From Augochlora pura (taxonomy: Eukaryota; Arthropoda; Insecta; Hymenoptera; Halictidae), in NCBI RefSeq assembly GCF_028453695.1, contig NC_135782.1:9796001-9860000 (forward strand): a stretch of 64,000 nucleotides of DNA, written 5' to 3'. Below, piece by piece: positions 12,650-26,700 of the stretch. The stretch's first letter is position 1. The number at the start of each line of letters is the position of its first letter. The translations under genes were made by a program, and so were the position numbers. Under the pieces are notes generated by a model. That model ran no database searches and was not told the DNA's origin. It saw only the letters and a list, made by a program, of their open reading frames with translations.

Positions 12650-13860
12650 GAACGATTCTAGTTATCGGGCGACGATAATAATTATATTGTCCACAGAAGA
12701 CTCGGGCGATGGATGTCAGTCGTAGATAGATTTCGATGATCGGACCAATAGATTCGACGCAATCATGTTGCCCATACCGTCAATATTGGCGCAGAGAAGG
12801 GGAAACGGAAGCTGCGCGGCGATCGAATTCTATCCGACCTAGTCGAGTCGTTTCCCGAATTCTGGCCATCCATCTATCTATCCATACATCGGGCGTTGAG
12901 TACACAGACGGCGGAACGATGATAACGGAATTGATAGAACTGTATAATAATCATTACGTTTTCAGCGCAACCCGTGATCGATCTCACTTCCGGCGCGCCT
13001 ACCTATCTCGCTCGTTCATCGGCAACGAATTTATCCCCATGATTTTGATTCGCCGATGGTTGTTGTTGCCGCACGCTCGACACGAATTATTTCCGGGCGG
13101 TGTAATTCGGCGAAACGTTGATCGCCGGTTATTGACAATTGCCCGGTTAATTGCTACAATAACGGAATTAGTTTGTTTGACGCGACTTGCTTGCGCAGCC
13201 AATTATTATACTTCCGGAACGAGTGCCGGCGAATAGAATTTGCTGGGCGAACAAATGGGGCCCCGATACCATCACAATCCAACAAGCTAATCGACTGTCC
13301 CGCGACCTGTACGTATCGCTCTTATCGACTCGAAATATCGGATATAGATTTCGACGGCTTTTAAAACCGACTATTATATTAATACCGCGCGAATCGGTCA
13401 ATTACGATCGGCCGCGCTCGTAATTTTATGAAACGAGTCGACGTCTATGGAAACCTGGAACGGCAGAGAACGGCAAACGCAAGGACACAATTGCCAATTC
13501 TAGTACCATGATCGTTGCTGCGTTACCGTTTCTCTTCCGTCGTATTACGTATTCCAATTTTTGTCCCGCGAAGCTTCTGGCATTTATTCGTTCCGCTGAA
13601 AATGTTCATTGTCCGTCGGACAAACGTTCAAACGGTTCCGAACGGCAGCGGGCTACCCGTGTTTTCGAGAAAATGAGTTTTATTCAATCGCGTTTTAACT
13701 TTTCCAAATGTCGATGGATAGCGCAATTGTGCCCGATGACGGACAATGGAATATTCGGATGTCCGGCTTTGAACGTAATGCTGGTACGCGCAATATTCTT
13801 AACATGATTTTCTCTCTCGGAATGATCGATGTTGGTGATGAAACGTTGTTGGCTTGATTA
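12650..13860. other. CpG-rich island without a recognisable gene
   Basis: Open frames overlap in several frames on both strands, the longest 166 codons (12736-13236, +). None has a recognisable domain and they shadow one another, so I do not call them. AT-rich DNA with nothing recognised follows, from 13870 to 14750. Confidence 0.5.
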
Positions 13861-14754
13861 GGAGAAACAATCTATGCAGCTGTGCGATGTGCGATATGCG
13901 ATCTTATGGTGGACATAATCATGGAATTATTAAAATGCATTGTATGCTGACGTCTTGGTTAGTGCTTTTGAACCTCCTTTCTCAAAATCAATGTTTTTGT
14001 TAGTGCAGAATTATTTAGATTATAGAAAGTGGGAATCTACATAGATCATTTCCAAATTTCTAAATGTATTAATAAATGAGAAGACGAAGTATTGTATTGA
14101 ATTAAATAATCGGAAAATAAATGAACATTTACAGGGTTCTTTGCAAAATCATCTATAAATTTCGTATTAGATCGATTCTACATTAAAATAACTTTAAAAG
14201 AATTGGAATTTCACAAATTTGTGTTGGACATTTTTCCATAAAATTGTATTTCAATAAAGATAACGAACAAATAATTAATTCGGTTATTTACTCATTGAGT
14301 TATTCATTATTTGTGTGATTGGTTATTCAATTTATTACGTTCACATAACCTGGAGAAATAAGGTGAACAACGAGCTTATGTCAGATACTGCATTATGTAA
14401 AATATGTGATCCAAATGAAATTAATATTGGACAATAAGAAAATTATAGAATTAAAATAGTACAATCGGGAAGTACAAACCGAAAATATTCCGAGACTATA
14501 TTTATTCCAGAAAACATCAATGAATGTATTTCTGCATTCAAAACATATTTAAAAAATCTAACAATTAGTATGTATTATATCAACCTGTGTTTTTGAAAAT
14601 ATGCCGATCCTATTACTCGAAAATTTGTAACAACTTCATTTCGTATTCGAGAATAACGAATAAATTAAATTTATTTTAATATCTCTCCAGAATAATCTAA
14701 TTGACCTCACTAGCGATTAACAAATAATTCAACGCTATTCCATACAAAATAATC

Positions 14755-15480
14755 TCAACAATGTCTACGAGTCTTTGAAAATCGAAGCTTTCGCGGCAGC
14801 AAAACGGCCGGGATTAAAAATTCAGCGAAGCGTGGCAATTTTTTTACAAAAATATAAAGCAATTTTGGAACGCGAATTCGAAGTGGTCGGCCGATAATTA
14901 ACGCAGGGATTAAACCCAATATTGGGTACGTGATTGGAATCCCTGTTCCGAAGCGGAGGTGTAAAATTAGTGGGCCGGCGACCGTAGTTACCATAGTTTT
15001 AAGCCGACAGTATTTAATATCGGCAAGAAGTAGGCTAGCCGGGGTTTTGGCCCCGTGAATTTTCGCTTGGTCGATTCCTCGGGCGTTTCTATTCTCTGTC
15101 AGCCGCGAAACGGCTGCTACTAGATAGCAGCCAGCCGCGACCTCACGATGCACGCCACATCCATCAAGTCGGATGAAACCGCCGTTCTCTCGTGTATAGG
15201 TGACGTAAGTTCCGTCTGGAACGGAACCCGGGCAACGTGTAAGGTGGAACCGCCCTGCTTGGGAATTACGCAAGTCAAGGGAAACTATGTACACACGGAT
15301 ATCTCCCAAATGCATCCCCGTTCACGAGGATCGAACAAATGGCACCGGCGGCTGTCGTCCTGTGTAATGAAACTTCCGCCCGCGCATCTTCGATCTTCGC
15401 GTCGCGCCCGGAAAAAATTCCGTGCGAGTGAATTACAATCGTCGTTCGAGCGCGCGCGTCTGTTCATACGTTGACAGAGG
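14755..15480. other. CpG-rich island with small palindromes and hairpins
   Basis: Contains a 14-bp palindrome ACCCAATATTGGGT (14914-14927) and a hairpin of GGCTGCTA against TAGCAGCC (15112-15132, 5-base loop). The 186-codon minus-strand frame (14755-15315) is the longest in the window but has no domain I can recognise, and an overlapping plus-strand frame is also open. Confidence 0.5.
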
Positions 15481-15766
15481 CGGAGATCGATGATGAAAGT
15501 ACAAGACCGTAAATAATTGAAAATTTAATACAGGTGTCGTTGCGATTTTTCCTGTACTTTGATTATTCAGACTATGTAGAGTGGAATAAATATTCGGATA
15601 ATAGGATAATTACTTAGTATCGGATTCGAACTATTGATGTGTATAGTACATGCTTTTGCATAATAGAGAATTAAAATAATAAAGAGAAGATGATAAATTA
15701 AAATAAATAGTTAATAGGTTGTTCGATCCCTCGTCGTTTCAAAAGAAAGCCTCTTTCCCGATTTTA

Positions 15767-15866
15767 NNNNNNNNNNNNNNNNNNNNNNNNNNNNNNNNNN
15801 NNNNNNNNNNNNNNNNNNNNNNNNNNNNNNNNNNNNNNNNNNNNNNNNNNNNNNNNNNNNNNNNNN
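15767..15866. other. assembly gap, 100 N
   Basis: Exactly 100 N, the usual placeholder for a gap of unknown size. The sequence on either side may not be adjacent in the genome. Confidence 0.99.
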
Positions 15867-16541
15867 TTTATCGATCACTTATTCTTTTACCGACACCCGA
15901 CAACACAATTCATAGGTGATTAAAATAACAGAGAATATCATAAAGAATTCTGATGTTAGAAGAATTGTCGACAATCTACTGTAGTATGCGGAATTATTAT
16001 ATGGTTATTATACATTATTATTTTAAAATGATATTTTCTTAAGTTTTTTCTTGATGTTTTACTATAACTTAATTTATTATTTGCAATTATTAATTATCGT
16101 ACATATAACGATGAAACAAACTCCTAATAAGCATGTATTATTGATAGCGCATGCGACAGGGAACGTGTTAAGCGCTAAAAATGATGACTGTTAATTACCT
16201 AAAAATTATTTACATCTGTTACAGGCTAGAGGAACTGCGCAGACATTTATTTTATTTTCAACAATTTTAATGAACTGAAAGGATTCTGCATAAAGTTCTG
16301 CAATTTAGTCATTACTAAATTTTTGCATATAATTAAAACACAAATATCAATCGACGAATTCGAGGATCACGGTAAATTATTCTTGACACCGAAGAATCAG
16401 TTAACTTTGATATCGAGGACGACGATGAACTTTGACCGGTACATGTACTTGAAAACTGATTCCCCTCGAATCCGATACAAATTACTGCTATCGATGTTGC
16501 ATCGCGGTGCCTCATTTTCGTGACAGAGACGCGGATACGTT

Positions 16542-16981
16542 GATGCTGGCGGTGCTTTGGAGGTCAATTTTCTAGAGGCATTCGAGGTCAATTTAGATGC
16601 ATTAGAGATCGATTCTGTTGATTCATCGGAGATCAACTCTGTTGATGCACTAGAGACTAATTTTCGTGATGCATTAGGGGTCGATCCTAGCTACGTGTTG
16701 GAGGTCAACACTGTCGATGCACTAGGGATCAATTTTCGTGATGCATTAGGGATCGATTCTAGTTATGCGTCGAAGTTCAATTCTCGCGATGCATCAGAGG
16801 TCAATTTGCCTCGCGCATTAGAGGTCAATTTTCTCGACGCTTCAGAGGTTATTCCTGGCGACGAATTGTACGTCGCTACGGCGGATGCATTATAGATCGA
16901 TTTTCGCGATGCAACGTAGGTCAGTACTGACGGATGCATCGGAGGTAGAATTTTTCTGACGCATTAGAGACCTATTCTCGT
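16542..16981 (+). repeat. 24-bp minisatellite, about 17 copies
   Basis: Diverged copies of a 24-bp unit close to GATGCATTAGAGGTCAATTT plus four variable bases (often TCGT or CTGT). Most copies keep exact 24-bp spacing; one is 21 bp and the last few drift. Because 24 is a multiple of three, the array stays open from 16557 to 16895 and reads as an 8-residue repeat (roughly D-A-L-E-V-N-F-x). The frame has no ATG of its own before the repeat and no flanking conserved sequence, so I treat it as a repeat and not a gene. Confidence 0.85.
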
Positions 16982-17460
16982 GTCCGTGGGAGGCAAGAAT
17001 GCCGTTGACGAATACGGCCGCACGTAAACGTCAATTTCGCGGGCCGATATATTCTTTCCGTCCTATTTGAGCAAGTCATAACGGCTTTATGCGGCATAGT
17101 GGTTCCTTAAAGTAGCCCAACAAATCTCACTTTATTTCTCTGCAACGTGCCCGCGCCGCCGCACGGTCGCTTCCGAGACTGTCACGGGACGGGTCGCCTT
17201 GTCCCATCGACTTAATATACTTCCGGAGAGGTACGGGTTCCTTGCTCGTTCCGGTTAGGGCAAATGAGAACCCCGAGCACGCGTTCGTCGCGAAATATTG
17301 CTTTCACTGACGAAAATATCCGCTAACGACCCCGTGGAACTCTCCTCGTGATACGGTCCTCTTACGAGAAGACATTTCTTATCTTTTACCTGGCGGACAG
17401 TCTATTTACGACCGCCAGGTGAATTTGTACAATTTCAATTATTCCATTAGGTTATTCGTA
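16982..17460. other. CpG-rich segment with a 33-bp hairpin
   Basis: GC-rich DNA after the minisatellite. A perfect inverted repeat of ACCTGGCGG (17388-17396) and CCGCCAGGT (17412-17420), with a 15-base spacer, lies near its right edge. No ORF is supported. Confidence 0.5.
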
Positions 17461-18675
17461 TCTTTGTTTGATTCTTTTATGCATGCTTTAAAAGGAGAAT
17501 TTATATCGAACGGGGACTCGATTTGTAATAATGAACTTTATTGTAATTAATGTATGCGTAACAATATATATATATAAATATTATATATGTATAATATTGA
17601 TAGATGTCTCGTATTATATATTACTTTTGCATATGAAAATGCATATTAGCTGGAAAGTATGGGATCGATTTCGGAGTGATGCCTATTGTCGATATTATGG
17701 TTGGAACCATTGTAACTTTTCTATTACTGTTATTGATATTATTATTAGTAATATATACTATTAAACGCAGGAATTTGTAAATTGCATGTATCTGCATTAT
17801 TAACATTATGTAGGTGATAATACAATTCCAGTGTTAATCACGAAAGAGAACTTCATGATGACCACGATAATGATACGATATAACAGATGTAGCGTTATCA
17901 ATACTAAAGTAATAGTCAAATTAAACTAAATATCGACATTATAAACTCAACATTACCTTCACATCAATACCAAGCAATTTGACGGAACTAAATGAACAGT
18001 GTCGTAAAATGCAGAGCGAATAAACAGTGCAATAATAACGAATCTCATCTCTCCATATTTTCAAGACCATTCTGTCTTATTCCAGTGTTTTTCCGACTAC
18101 AGAAATTGCATCTGACAAGCGCAGCACTCGTTAACACTTACAAAAGATTACACGTAAATTATAAAAAGTCATTTCGAGACGGGAAAAAAACGAAGTCATT
18201 TGCGTCGCGATCCAAAACAGAACGGCTCCCGGCAACGAAATCAGAGGCGCGCACGGCTGAAAGGATTACACGGAAGTCTGTGCGGGACACGACGCCCGGA
18301 CGGTAGATATAAATTGAAAAAGTTGTTGAACAACGAGGGCGGCTGTTTATCGCGACATCGGGATTAGATCGTCCCACGTTCGTGCAATATTAACGCGGCG
18401 CGACTGTAAAATATTCATTCGGAACTCGCCGCGTAAATTCAGCCGCGGCGCGGACTGCCTCTGCGGGCCCTCTGGCTCACTAATTAATCACCCTCAGACA
18501 AATTGCCGAACCCCCGGCATTTTGCTTGCAACACCGGAAGTCTGGGACTGCGGGGCGTGTCTGGACTTTGTTGGCTCCGCACGGCGCGGTATCTTGTCTG
18601 GATCGGTCAAGAAGGATTTCTCCAGGAGCTCGCCACCGCCGGGAAGAAACTCACCGGCGACGTGAGGTGAGAACG

Positions 18676-18711
<36 letters not shown>

Positions 18712-19440
18712 CCGGAGAAGAATGGCGGGGCAAGAAAGGAAATTTACTGGAGGGTGGGCGGAAAAAAGTTGAACCGCCGAGCTGTCCTATTAATTTATTG
18801 ACCCCCGTTAAAGCGAACGCTGTCGGGTTCTCTCGGAAACAGGAGTTTTGGTGCTACCGACGTTATTTAGTTATCGCCGGTGAATTTTTTACGGAACGGC
18901 GTGTCTGGAACGAGACTTTGGCAAACAGTAATCTCGTCAATGATTCACGATTATGGGAAACGTGAAATCGTGTTCATGATTAATTACCATTACCGAATAA
19001 TCAGTGGAACAGTACGTATTGTATATTGAAGGCTCAAGATAAATTTTTAATTTATTCTACTTATATATTCATATAGAAATATGTACTCTTCTGTATTAAT
19101 TAAAATTGTAATAATACGAATTGAATAACTAATTATAAAAATTGGATAAGACGTCCAATATATTTATCTTATTTACTATTTAAAACTCTAAAATATTATC
19201 TTCAGAATAAAATCCAGATGAAAATGGGAAACCGCACAAATTTATAATAAATACAACAATACTATCTATATGTATACAATAAGTTTATATAAAATACTTA
19301 ATATCCGTAAATCTTGTAAGTTTAAATCCGTATAGATAAACCAACAAACGCAAATAAATATTAAAGACTAACATGACATATAATTACATAATATTCAGTA
19401 GAAAACATTTCTAAAATACTTTGACGATTAACCTATCTTC
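17461..19440. other. AT-rich DNA around a CpG-rich island (18210-18960)
   Basis: The left part (17530-18000) is very AT-rich with TATA-type low complexity. The island holds a GA microsatellite (18678-18710) and only short frames. DNA to its right is AT-rich and I see nothing in it. Confidence 0.5.
18678..18710. repeat. GA microsatellite
   Basis: An uninterrupted GA dinucleotide run. Confidence 0.95.
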
Positions 19441-22400
19441 GCTTTATCACTTTAAAGAGGAAGCTGATAAGAGATGTTCCATTTAATTCGATACCCCAAA
19501 GACAACCAATTCAGCAGACGTTGGAAACAGAAAATCGCGCGACTCTCCCGTAAATCGTCGGCACGATTAACAGCGAGTTTCCCCATAGGTCGTATCGAAT
19601 CGTACGTTGGGGGAGGCGGTATCGAGATAAACCGGAAACGGCGCCAGTGAAGAGATTTGGTGGCCGCCATAAATGGTGGCCGTAAGTTGAAAATGGCTTA
19701 GAAGCCACGCGAAAAGGCGTTCCCGTTGTCGCGTATATATTTCGGGTGGGTGTAACGAGATGTCGTAACTCGTGTCGCTTGCGCAAAGTTCAGACACTAT
19801 TGTGGGGGGCGGAAAATTTAAGGGTGAAGGTTAAACGAAAGTATTCGTTCCGCGTTTTGGGGCGACCAAGACGGAGAACACAGAGCCCGGAAATATATGT
19901 GCAAAACAAAACGGCGGGAGAGTGCACAGGGGGGGGGGGGGGGGGGGGCAGCCTGCATAGAATTGCGGCGCGGTTCAAAGGAATGCGCAACAAAAGCATG
20001 TAACTATGCGGGTCCGTGGATCGGAACGTCGGCAAAGTTTCGCTGCGAATGAAAACGTTTATGCAAATTCTTCTGGTATTGCCGAATTGGGAGCAGAATC
20101 CGGTCGCCGTTTCAATTAATTCTGTTTCGAGTCGCCGGGAGTGTAATGGGAAATAAAGTCGAATCGATCGGAAGAATTTTCGAGTGTACGGCGGCAAGAA
20201 ATTCTGCAAATACTGTCAGAATGCCACAGGTGTTACTGAAAAATTCATTAGACCCGCGTGATTGCTTCGAATTCCTCGTCTTTATGGTAGGGAGTATGTT
20301 AATGAAGGAGTATTTGGTGGCTTATGGAATATATGAATATATTTTAAAGTGGTTGGAAGAATTTCAGATGATTTCTAAATAGACCGTGGATTTTATGCAC
20401 TTATGGAAAGTATGAGTTGACAAAACGAAAAATGGGGAATGGAACAGTAAAGATTTTAGAAGAATTGAACAGAACTGTTATGTTACAAAACTGTTATATA
20501 TTAAGGATTTGAAAGAATTTTAAAATATTTATGAATTGAGAAGGAATAAAAGCATTACGATTTGGATAATGATGCAGGATGACTCAAATAAAGTAAGATA
20601 GACATCTACTATAATAATCAAGTTTAAAAAACCATGTTAAACGAAATCATTTAGAATTGATATAAAGTAACATTTTGGTTTATCAATCCTATAAGAGTTA
20701 AAGTAGAACGCATTAAAAACGCATCAATAAGATCACAAAAGATATTACAACAGTTTAGTCGATCCGCGGTTGCAGACCGTAATCGTTAAGACGGTGGCAG
20801 GGAGGATGCTCGTGCACGGAGGGTAAACATTGCCGGTAAAAAATGATTTCACTCGCGAAAATACGAATCAAACGGGACGGGGGTTCGCGGAGAACCATTC
20901 GAGCGATCCGAACAAAGGGACTCTATCATTAAGAGCGTCAGAAGACCGAGTGGAGGAAAGCGGAAACAAAAACGGGAAAATCGATGTGGGCATTGTTCGG
21001 CGACGTAATGCGCTACGAAAAGAAGAAAGGAAGTGGCAAAAGAATGGAGAGAACGAGGAAGGGGTGTCCGGGGTGGCTCGATGAGGATGGCCGGGTGATG
21101 GTGATATACAGAAGCAATGTTACGCGCGATTAACCTCCTCGAAGAGGCAACAACAGCGATTCCTGCGATGCGACGTCGTCTATCGGGGGTAAGGGGGGTA
21201 AGGGGTGCGCGCGATCGCGACCAGGAAAAAAATTCAGAACAAACGCCGCGGGAAGTTTTAATGCGGGAAATTTTCCTAATTTACGACGGACTAAGTTATC
21301 ATGCTCGGTTCCGTTTGCGAGCGGCGAATGCAAAGCCGCGGAAATGGAGTTTCTTAAACCGAAAACAGAAAATACTCTGGAGGATGGGAGAACAACAGGC
21401 ACCAGACAAGCGGTACCAAAGAGTCTCTTTGTTGCGTCTGCAATAATGCGCCGCATTATTACGTGCTAGCTGTGTCGTCAGGCTCCACGGTGGATATCGG
21501 GTTGTCAGTGAAAGTAAAAAAGGATGTTAGAATGTATGGTTGTTGTTTCTAGTTGGAGATTATTTCCATGCTACTTTGCTCACGTCGAGAATTGTGGGAT
21601 AAGTGAAAAAGGGACAATTTGTATCGATTTCATGTCAGCTGAATTATTAAATGTTTAATAGAATATTTAACGAAAAAGAATGTTTAATATCGAAAAAGAA
21701 TGTATAATTTTTATAGTCGTTTTTTGTAGTCAAGTTTATGAAATCATTTTCATATAAAATAAATTTTTTAAAGTATGTAATTGTAATACTTTAATAGTGT
21801 AAATAAACTAAGCAAGTTAAAATGATCGTGTTAAACCTTGACTCAAGTTCAAATTTATTTGGAAGAGTTTAAAAATGAATTTAAAATTGCAATAGTATAA
21901 AGATGATTTGGATCAACTTAAAGGTTGCTAAAGTGTAAAATTTAAGTAGGTACTGTTAAACCTAGTTAAATTTTAGGAAATTATACTTGGTCTGAGTCAG
22001 ATTTGAATCAACTAAATTTGATTTCAATCAAATTATTACAGAATGGACTTTTTATTTTTATAAATCAAGTAGAGACGAGTTAAATCTAAATTATGGTGCA
22101 TTTGTTTGAAAAGATATTCCAACAATAAAACGTTTAGAACATGAACTCATGAAAAATGTAAAATATCTCAAAGACAGTAAGTTTTAAGACAATTGCAACT
22201 TAATACCTTCATATTCAGAATACGACTATACAATGGAAATCGAGCAAACAAAATAGAACATGTTACGCTATAGAACTATCTTCATGCTATCATCCTATCC
22301 TATAGATCTACTTGCGAAAATACCACTTACACTATGATATATTGAAGTAAACTCTTAAACCCTACAGTTTCGTAAGTAACATTTCCCAGCATCGTTTGAA

Positions 22401-23720
22401 ATAACAAAGCCATTTGAATGGACAGTGTTCGCCGGACAAATTGTACGTTTCATTTATTTACCGGAATAACAAAGCAGCAATAGCGGCGCAGTTATGAAGA
22501 GAAATATTACGCGCCGGGTAGAAATCTACCCTGCGACAGTCCTCAAGAGTTAATGAAAACTAAGACGGGGCAATCTCGCCCGCCTCCTGCGTATATATTC
22601 CTGACGCGGCAGAGTCGCCGGACCGACACCGACACACCGAGCTTTCCGTATTTTTGTCGGACGTCGCAGCAGACAAACGTACGATCGTTCCGCGAAATAA
22701 AGTATATTACGTGCCCAGGGGCGCAAACGCGGTGAATTTTGGCCAGATATCCTAACCACGGACAGATACAAAGAGCACGGCATTATTTCGCCGGGAACGG
22801 CCCCGTGATATACCCTTGGGAGCACGGTCCGCGAGCCGTTCGGTCCGTAGATATTGATAACGTGTATCATCCTCGCGGAATGAATATTACAAAACATGCG
22901 CCCCGGACCGGGATATATGGCGGGGCCGTTCATCGGCCGATGAGCATAAAGGAACGTTAGTGTCAGCTGAAAAATCGAACGTCCGTATGAATTCGCGCGC
23001 ACCGCCTCTGAAGAGCCGGCCATAGAAAGCTCTCACAAAGGGACGCATTTTTCGGCTCCGAAATTACCCGAACCGTTTCCAACCGGCGGGAAAAAGAGTT
23101 CGCCGGAGAGGAGAGAGACCCGTGGTACGGATCGAGTCGGGCTATGAAGAAGCCGACTGATAAGCTTCGAGTGGAATGGATCCCACTTTATCACGGCTAA
23201 GAGGGGCCCGGGTCCAAGGTATTCAGGAGGTTTATCTGGCTAGTACAAGGGCTTACATCGCCGCGCGATCCAATTTGACAGCATAAGTGACAGGATAGAG
23301 TATTTACTCGAGAGATCAGGCAAGGTCGTGTAAGTGCGCCGTACATGCTTCCGCCTGATATTAGCGGCCGATTGACATACCCGCCTTTAGGCGAAACGAC
23401 GTCGGTAAACAGGTATCCTGGAATCATGCCAGCGCCCGGCTTATACTCCGTTGCGCCGCTTCAAAGGGCCCAAGAGATACCCGGCTGCTGGATTATTAAA
23501 TGGCGATTAAACATTTCTAATAAACTGCTCCTTAATACCGCCTCTCGGCCAGCTTCATTCTTTGAGCAATTACATTCTCCTGAATATTGAACTGTCGCGG
23601 TTGCGAACAGGATGATGGGATTTGCGGTTTCGATTAACTCGATCCTCTACCGAACGCTATTCCACTCCCCCGCACGAACGCTGGCATGCTAATCTGCGTG
23701 CTCTTAAACGTCACCGCAGC
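19441..23720. other. three CpG-rich islands separated by AT-rich DNA
   Basis: Islands at about 19450-20280, 20760-21480 and 22400-23720, with AT-rich DNA between. The first has a G20 homopolymer. The third holds a 157-codon minus-strand frame (22550-23023) and overlapping plus-strand frames, with no known domain, and a small hairpin GGGTAGA/TCTACCC at 22516-22531. I cannot tell enhancers from neutral GC-rich DNA here. Confidence 0.5.
19929..19948. repeat. poly-G homopolymer, 20 bp
   Basis: Uninterrupted G20, the second such tract in the window; length uncertain. Confidence 0.9.
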
Positions 23721-26700
23721 TTTGTGCTCGTGATTTACATATTCCTTCGGTTATTTTCATTAATTATTTCAACGTGTTCTCGCATTTTGTAGTTTTTAAG
23801 CGTCATTATACTCAAATAATTCACGTAATTAGGGGAACAAGTCTCGTTAAATTACGTCACGAATCTTTTTCATTGGCAGTGTCCCTAGTGTTCTTAGTGG
23901 GCGTTATGCTTATATTTAATAATTCACACTGACTGTAGAAAATGAGAACTCAATTCATCTTTGATAAAATTGTAACTCACAAAGTTTAGCAAAGAGAGGT
24001 CCAGCTGCAGCTAAAGGGGATCTTAACATACAAGAAATTAGTAAGAAATACCTATAAGAGAAATATAAAATAATAAGATTTCTCTTTATATTTTAGACTC
24101 CACCTTCGTTGTTCTTAATTAATTCTACTTAATTTCAAACTGTTTATTTCCTTCTATTTTCTTAACACTTTGACTGTCACGCTTACGACATCCATCTCTT
24201 CACAAATCAAAGTATTTCATTTAATAAAATAAAGATCGAAGAGATAAATAGTATATGATACCTATTACGATATCAACAATTTTACATTTTGCGGAACCCA
24301 ATCAAATTAGGAAGATGTAACAAATTACCGTCAAATTTAATTTTCAAAACTAAGGAAATAATTCCGGTGCCCATATATGAATGACGTGGTAGTAAAATTT
24401 TTAACAAAGAGAAAGAAATAAAGAATTTGAAATTAAGCAGGTTTAAGTAGGAGCAAGAAAGATGAAATTGATGCAAAAACAAAACCGAAGACATTATCGG
24501 CGTACGATCGAATTGGAATCTGTAATGGGATCTCCTGGAAATCTAGAGACTTCCTGTATGTGAGACGCAGTTTGCAGCAATCAATTTTCCATCGCAAACT
24601 TGAAACAGACTCGCGAGTCAAGATATTGAAAGCCGCTCGTTCCGAGATACGAGACTCGTGAATAATGAAATACGTGTGTTCTTGGCAACAGGCAATAGAC
24701 CATGATGTTAGCAAACGTCGAACAAGAAAGAGGTTCAAAGGAACCCATGATACAATCGATCCGGCATATATTACGGAATGCCAGAATCTTGAGTCAGTTT
24801 TCTTTGTTAGCCATTCTTCTTTTTTTTACTTCTTCGTTATTCATGAAAATTGTCTTCCGCCGCGAAATGTAGAACGTAGATCCTGCTCCACCTTTTCATT
24901 TCTCAATTCAAGTTACGTATTCTGTTGCGGCTCCGTACAAAGTTTCTGGCGAATATTGTCACTCGTCCAGAAATATAATTAAAAATTCTCTCCTTTTCGA
25001 AATCCGAGAGGCACATTCATCTCTGTACAATCTATTCAGAGCTTCCGCCAAATTTTTGCCCTCGTTTTCTTTCGTTCCGGTCAAAGTTATCTTTCGTCCG
25101 GGGGGAAAAAAGAGAGATATGAAACTGAAGAAGCGCCGCGCAACGCAGTGCTCTTATCAGGACGGCATCAAATTAAATTCAGGGCAAGATGAAAGTACAG
25201 CCGAGGCTGTCTTCATGTTATTGCCGGCATTATCTCGTTATCCGCGAGAAGAAGACGAAACACTGGCAAGATCGCCGAAAGATAATGAAAATAGTCGACC
25301 GAGAGGAAGATGAAGATCAGGCCTCTGGGTAAGAAAAATTGAAAACTTTAGGAGACTTGTATCCCTAATTTCGTACGACTACAGAGAACATATTTAAACG
25401 CGATTATCTTAATTACGAAATACTTTCGACCTGAATAAAACGGACAATTTAATTACAGCTACTGTTAAGGATTCTACAACGATTGGGTTTATGACGCGTA
25501 CGTGACTTCCTGGCTATTCTTGAGCTGCAGAGCCTTTTTGGCAATTTACGTATTTTAAGCATCTGGCACCATAAACCAGGAGAAAGACGCCAAGCCCGAG
25601 ACGAGACATCGGACCCTTGGACTTTCTCCAGGTGCTCAATAGAAATAAAATATTTTATGTGTCCGAGAGAATGTATTTTTAATAATAAAACATTTTATTT
25701 ACTTGAAAGAATATAATTTTTAAAAGTAAAATACTTTATTGGTCGTAGGAAGTTTTTAAGATAATATTTCAAATATAATATTTTATTCGAAAAGCACTAG
25801 AGATATTTGTGCCGCAATTTATCTCTAGGTTAAGAACTGTCGGAGGTATTCTATTTTACGCTTCACGTTATTAAAATAAAGAATCTCTTATCGCATGTTT
25901 CAGGTTATCAAACTAAGATGTTATGCTTCGTGAGAAATGCCTGAGATTCGCAACGATAACGTGATCTATCAATTGAAGATAATATCCATCTGCTCTCCAT
26001 TTCTGTCGCGAACGGTTCGAAACACGCGAAATAATTCGAATTTTGGCGCAGAAAATTTGCGTACGAACTACTAGGAACAACAGCTGAATGAAACGAACAA
26101 GAACGCGGGGATTCACAGTCCCTCAAATAAATTTAATCCATCGATCATCGAGCCATTCGGAGCGGGAACGACGTTTGATGTGCACTCGCTGAAAACGGTT
26201 TTCGCAAAATTAAACAATTTACCGGCGGCAAAGCCGGCGGTATCGCCGCAGAATAAAAATCAAAGAGAACCGGTCGCGTCGTTAATTTGCGCGGGCCGGC
26301 GAACGGACGCAAATTGGTCGTCAATTAAATTCTTCCGGCGGCGATCGGGTAGGAAACAAAATTTGTTACGGCGCGTTTCGATGGATCGGTCGCTGCCAAT
26401 TAACGCGATGCTGCCGCGGAAGACGCGCGCGACCCGGCCCCACTCACAAAGCCGGAACTTTCGAATGTTGCGAAATTAGTCGATATTGGCTCTACCTGTT
26501 GCGTCGTTTCGGTCGCCGTTTATAGAACACAACGCCCCCACCGTCTCTGTGACTCCGTGTACGCGCGTCCGTGTATCACTGTTCATACATCAGCGCGCCG
26601 ATGTGTCCCCGCCGAAGCGCATTCGAGCGCGCGCGCGCGCGCGTTGAACGACCGTCCGTGTTTATAGCAAGCGGAAGATTAAGAGGCTCGCTGTTAAAGA

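Noticed and set aside
12736..13236. 166-codon plus-strand ORF
   Set aside because: Same reasons: GC-rich island, frames open on both strands, unremarkable composition, no known family.
14755..15315. 186-codon minus-strand ORF, the longest in the window
   Set aside because: It lies in a GC-rich island with overlapping frames on the other strand, has no recognisable domain and shows no supporting splice or promoter context.
22550..23023. 157-codon minus-strand ORF
   Set aside because: Shadowed by plus-strand frames in the same island and without any recognisable domain.
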